In this document: positions 62,009 to 64,000 of the stretch, piece after piece
Numbering within the stretch: position 1 is the stretch's first letter
Layout: each line of letters opens with the position of its first letter
Source of the DNA: Treponema sp.
GTDB taxonomy: Bacteria; Spirochaetota; Spirochaetia; Treponematales; Treponemataceae
Length of the DNA: 64,000 bases
Assembly: GCA_017534445.1 (NCBI GenBank)
Contig: JAFXWC010000038.1
Location: forward strand, 62,001 to 126,000
Reading direction: 5' to 3'
The notes under the pieces: generated by a model
Database searches by the model: none
What the model saw: the letters and a program-made list of their open reading frames with translations, nothing else
What the model was told of the DNA's origin: nothing
Made by a program: the position numbers and the translations under genes

Positions 62009-62658
62009 AAGTTGCCCTCATAAACGCAAGCCCCAGGGGAAAAGTAAGCACAAGCGCACTCCTCTTAAAAACGATAAAATCATATACCCCCACCGGGTAT
62101 AGCGAAAACACAGCAAAAAGCGAAGCAAACATAGACTTTGTTGAAATACAGGCAAACAAAGAAAAACTGGCCGCAGAACAAATTCAAAAGCTTAAGCAAG
62201 CGGACACATGGGTCTTTGCAAACCCCTTGTACATAGACTCTCTGCCAGGACACTTGCTTTCGGTTCTTGAACAGCTGCAAGAAGAATGCAGGGAAAGCCA
62301 CAGAGTCCATGCCGTAATCAACTGCGGATTTTACGAAGCGGCCCACAACAAAACGGCACTGCGCATATACGAAAACTGGTGCAAAAGATGCGGCTACAAG
62401 TGGTGCGGAGGAGCAGGAATAGGCGGTGGCGGCGCAATAGGCTTCATGACCTCCGTTCCCTTCGACAAGGGCCCGCTAAAAGCAATAGGCAAGGCACTTG
62501 AAAAAATTGCGCACTCACTACAAATGCAAAGCGAAATGGAAAACGCCTTTGCCACCATGGGCTTTCCCCGCTTCATTTATATTTTGTGCGCCCATCACGG
62601 TTGGAAAAAAACCGCAAAAGAAAACGGCCTAAAAACAAAAGACCTCTACCGAAAATAA
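62005..62658 (+). CDS. NAD(P)H-dependent oxidoreductase, flavodoxin-like
   Basis: A 217-aa flavodoxin-fold protein. It opens ALINASPRGKVSTSALLL (the FMN phosphate loop), with WVFANPLYIDSLPGHLLSVLEQL as the next conserved strand, and a Gly-rich GGAGIGGGGAIG loop. Pairs with the upstream flavoprotein gene by an ATGA overlap; the two may form one enzyme. Confidence 0.75.
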   Translation: MKVALINASPRGKVSTSALLLKTIKSYTPTGYSENTAKSEANIDFVEIQANKEKLAAEQIQKLKQADTWVFANPLYIDSLPGHLLSVLEQLQEECRESHRVHAVINCGFYEAAHNKTALRIYENWCKRCGYKWCGGAGIGGGGAIGFMTSVPFDKGPLKAIGKALEKIAHSLQMQSEMENAFATMGFPRFIYILCAHHGWKKTAKENGLKTKDLYRK

Positions 62659-62700
62659 GGCTTCTGTTTTTTTCTTTTTCTGGACCAGCGTTTTTTTGCT

Positions 62701-62780
62701 AACCCGCTTTCCAAGGCTACGCTTTCGCTCCGGCCCGCCAGAGGCGGTCTGGCTACGCCACCTTTCCAATCGGGGGTAGG
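62701..62780 (-). repeat. Intergenic repeat, family A copy A2
   Basis: The plus strand reads AACCCGCTTTCC, CGCTTTCGCTCCGGCCCGCC, GGCGGTCTGGCTACGCCACC, TTCCAATCGGGGGTAGG. It is nearly the same as the inner part of A1 and the inverse of A3. It lies between the convergent flavoprotein and Nudix genes. Confidence 0.85.
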
Positions 62781-62817
62781 CTTAAACCGCAGAAGACATG
62801 CTTAACATTGCAAAGAA

Positions 62818-63231
62818 TCATTTGCCCAAAAGCATGGCCTCCACCTTATCCAAAATCAAAAGGTCTGCAGGAAGCCACTTTACCGAACGCAAGTTTTCCT
62901 TTGTAAGCCAAGCCGCATTCTCGTGCTCCAGAAGCTCCAACTTTCCGCTAACGATTGTACACAAAATGCAGTGCATGGTAAGGTGGAATGCGGGATAGTC
63001 ATACTCAACAAGACCCAAAACATTTTCTGCATGAACTTCCGTTGCAAGCTCCTCGCGGATTTCGCGCTCAATGCACTGTTCTGGACTTTCCCCATCTTCA
63101 ATCTTACCGCCAGGAAATTCCCACCAGCCCTTCCAATCTCCGTAACCGCGCTGGGTAGCAAAGACTTCTTTTTTGTTTGTAGCAGGGTTTGTGCGGATGA
63201 TTACGGCTCCGCTAACTGTTATGGTTTTCAT
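62818..63231 (-). CDS. Nudix hydrolase (MutT-like)
   Basis: A 137-aa pyrophosphohydrolase, probably for oxidised or unusual nucleoside triphosphates. It has the Nudix box GGKIEDGESPEQCIERE and the continuing IREELATEV (GX5EX7REUXEEXGU). The ATG at 63231 follows an extended -10 (TGTTATTCT) by 6 nt with no ribosome site; an upstream in-frame start at 63255 would precede the promoter. Confidence 0.9.
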   Translation of the reverse strand: MKTITVSGAVIIRTNPATNKKEVFATQRGYGDWKGWWEFPGGKIEDGESPEQCIEREIREELATEVHAENVLGLVEYDYPAFHLTMHCILCTIVSGKLELLEHENAAWLTKENLRSVKWLPADLLILDKVEAMLLGK

Positions 63232-63237
63232 GCAGAC

Positions 63238-63246
63238 AGAATAACA
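63238..63246 (-). promoter_or_regulatory. Extended -10 of the Nudix gene (leaderless)
   Basis: The minus strand reads TGTTATTCT, then GTCTGC, then the ATG. Its likely -35 region overlaps that of the divergent DUF72 gene. Confidence 0.5.
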
Positions 63247-63276
63247 GATTTCCAAGAAAAAATATAGAAAATGCGA

Positions 63277-63282
63277 TAGACT
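63277..63282 (+). promoter_or_regulatory. -10 element of the DUF72 gene (leaderless)
   Basis: TAGACT, then GTAGTT, then the ATG at 63289, without a ribosome site. Confidence 0.45.
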
Positions 63283-63288
63283 GTAGTT

Positions 63289-64000
63289 ATGTCCGAACTA
63301 TTGATTGGCACAAGCGGCTACGACTATCCCGAATGGAAGGGAACCTTTTACCCCGCAGACCTTAAGCGCAAAGATTTTCTTCCATATTATTCCACGGTCT
63401 TTAATGCGCTGGAAGTAAACAGCAGCTTTTACAGCATGCCCACTTGCGAAAGACTGATCTCTTTTTGGGAACGTAGCGAAGGACGAATCAAATTCAGCAT
63501 AAAAGCGAACAGGCTTCTGACACACGATATTTCCCCAAGCTGGAAAAATGCCGCAATAGATTTTAAGACTGCCCTTTCTCCACTGCAAGAAAAAGATTCC
63601 CTAAGCGCAGTGCTTTTTCAGTTTCCGCAAAGCTTTCATTACACTGTAGAAAACAGAATCTACCTTGCCAAGCTGATAGAAGATTTTGCAGGATTCCCGG
63701 TTGTGGTGGAGTTCCGTCACAGAGAATGGATAAAGCCAAGCGTTTTTGAAGGTTTGGAAGAGCGAAAGGCGGGGATTGTGTTCTGTGATATGCCTATGTT
63801 AAGAAATTTGCCAGACGGCAAGGCTCTACGGACTCCGTTTGTAGGGGAAAATGCTTACATCAGGCTGCACGGTCGAAATGCGGATGCTTGGTATGCTCAT
63901 GATTCATGCCACAACGGAAGTTCACGCTACAACTACGACTATTCGGATCAAGAACTGAAAGAATTTGTGCCAGTAGTAAAAGAGGCACTGGAAGAAGAAA
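63289..64000 (+). CDS. DUF72 family protein (truncated by window end)
   Basis: At least 237 residues in an open frame running off the end. The opening MSELLIGTSGYDYPEWKGTF, then FYSMP, the VLFQFPQSFH and VVVEFRHREW segments and YIRLHGRN belong to DUF72, a TIM-barrel family of unknown function (YecE). Its -10 lies 6 nt before the ATG, so it looks leaderless. Partial at 3' end. Confidence 0.88.
   Translation, partial: MSELLIGTSGYDYPEWKGTFYPADLKRKDFLPYYSTVFNALEVNSSFYSMPTCERLISFWERSEGRIKFSIKANRLLTHDISPSWKNAAIDFKTALSPLQEKDSLSAVLFQFPQSFHYTVENRIYLAKLIEDFAGFPVVVEFRHREWIKPSVFEGLEERKAGIVFCDMPMLRNLPDGKALRTPFVGENAYIRLHGRNADAWYAHDSCHNGSSRYNYDYSDQELKEFVPVVKEALEEE

Overview
The window looks like chromosomal DNA of a host-associated spirochaete, most likely a gut or rumen Treponema. 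The best evidence is a spirochaetal FlaB-type periplasmic flagellin core at 60.5 kb. Many lipoproteins with short [FTL]-x-S-C lipoboxes, a TPR protein, an M30-type lipoprotein protease, and polA-coaE-SPOR and rsmE/rsmG operons fit with this. Genus is inferred from protein flavour; no rRNA is present. Genes are dense on both strands, with convergent stops often only 1-15 nt apart. There is one tRNA (Leu-CAA) and no CRISPR array, transposase or prophage.

Layout. 0-11.4 kb: cysS, an outer-membrane protein, sirtuin cobB, the mraY-fabF-FAD dehydrogenase operon, and a polar amino-acid ABC operon ending in a MATE exporter. 11.7-19.8 kb: a periplasmic-sensor/degenerate GGDEF/EAL protein, an M30 metalloprotease lipoprotein, an orphan ABC ATPase, aat and an ACT protein. 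20.2-35.3 kb: PAP2, ybaK, polA-coaE-SPOR, a beta-propeller/SH3 lipoprotein, an autoregulated TetR gene, ridA, a fused azlCD, recQ, tRNA-Leu and comM. 35.6-42.5 kb: an AT-richer type IC restriction-modification operon hsdM-hsdS-fic-hsdR. 42.6-47.5 kb: envelope genes (GH25 muramidase, GHL10 hydrolase, SH3 protein, S66 carboxypeptidase). 47.8-55.5 kb: clpS-clpA, an AAA ATPase, lrp-aminotransferase and a TPR/Mrr-like protein. 55.5-64 kb: a five-gene operon with both rsmE and rsmG, then flaB, two flavodoxin-fold proteins, a Nudix hydrolase and a DUF72 gene that runs off the end.

The most unusual signal lies between the genes. At least eleven intergenic regions carry members of a mosaic repeat family. 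There are eight copies of a core (family A), three of a second core (family B), and a shared ~75-bp end module (T) on all B copies and on two A copies. They sit in divergent, tandem and convergent gaps alike, so they are not simply terminators. A second recurrent theme is leaderless transcription: about ten genes have a -10 element ending only 6-8 nt before the start codon and no convincing Shine-Dalgarno sequence.

Working connections: Aat, ClpS and ClpA together make up most of a bacterial N-end-rule pathway. HsdS carries three perfect 12-bp repeats between its two target-recognition halves, the same position and unit size that alters spacer length in EcoR124-type enzymes, and a Fic AMP-transferase is embedded in the same operon. 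Several housekeeping enzymes (CysS, PolA, ComM, ClpA) carry low-complexity linkers, in CysS right next to the KMSKS loop.
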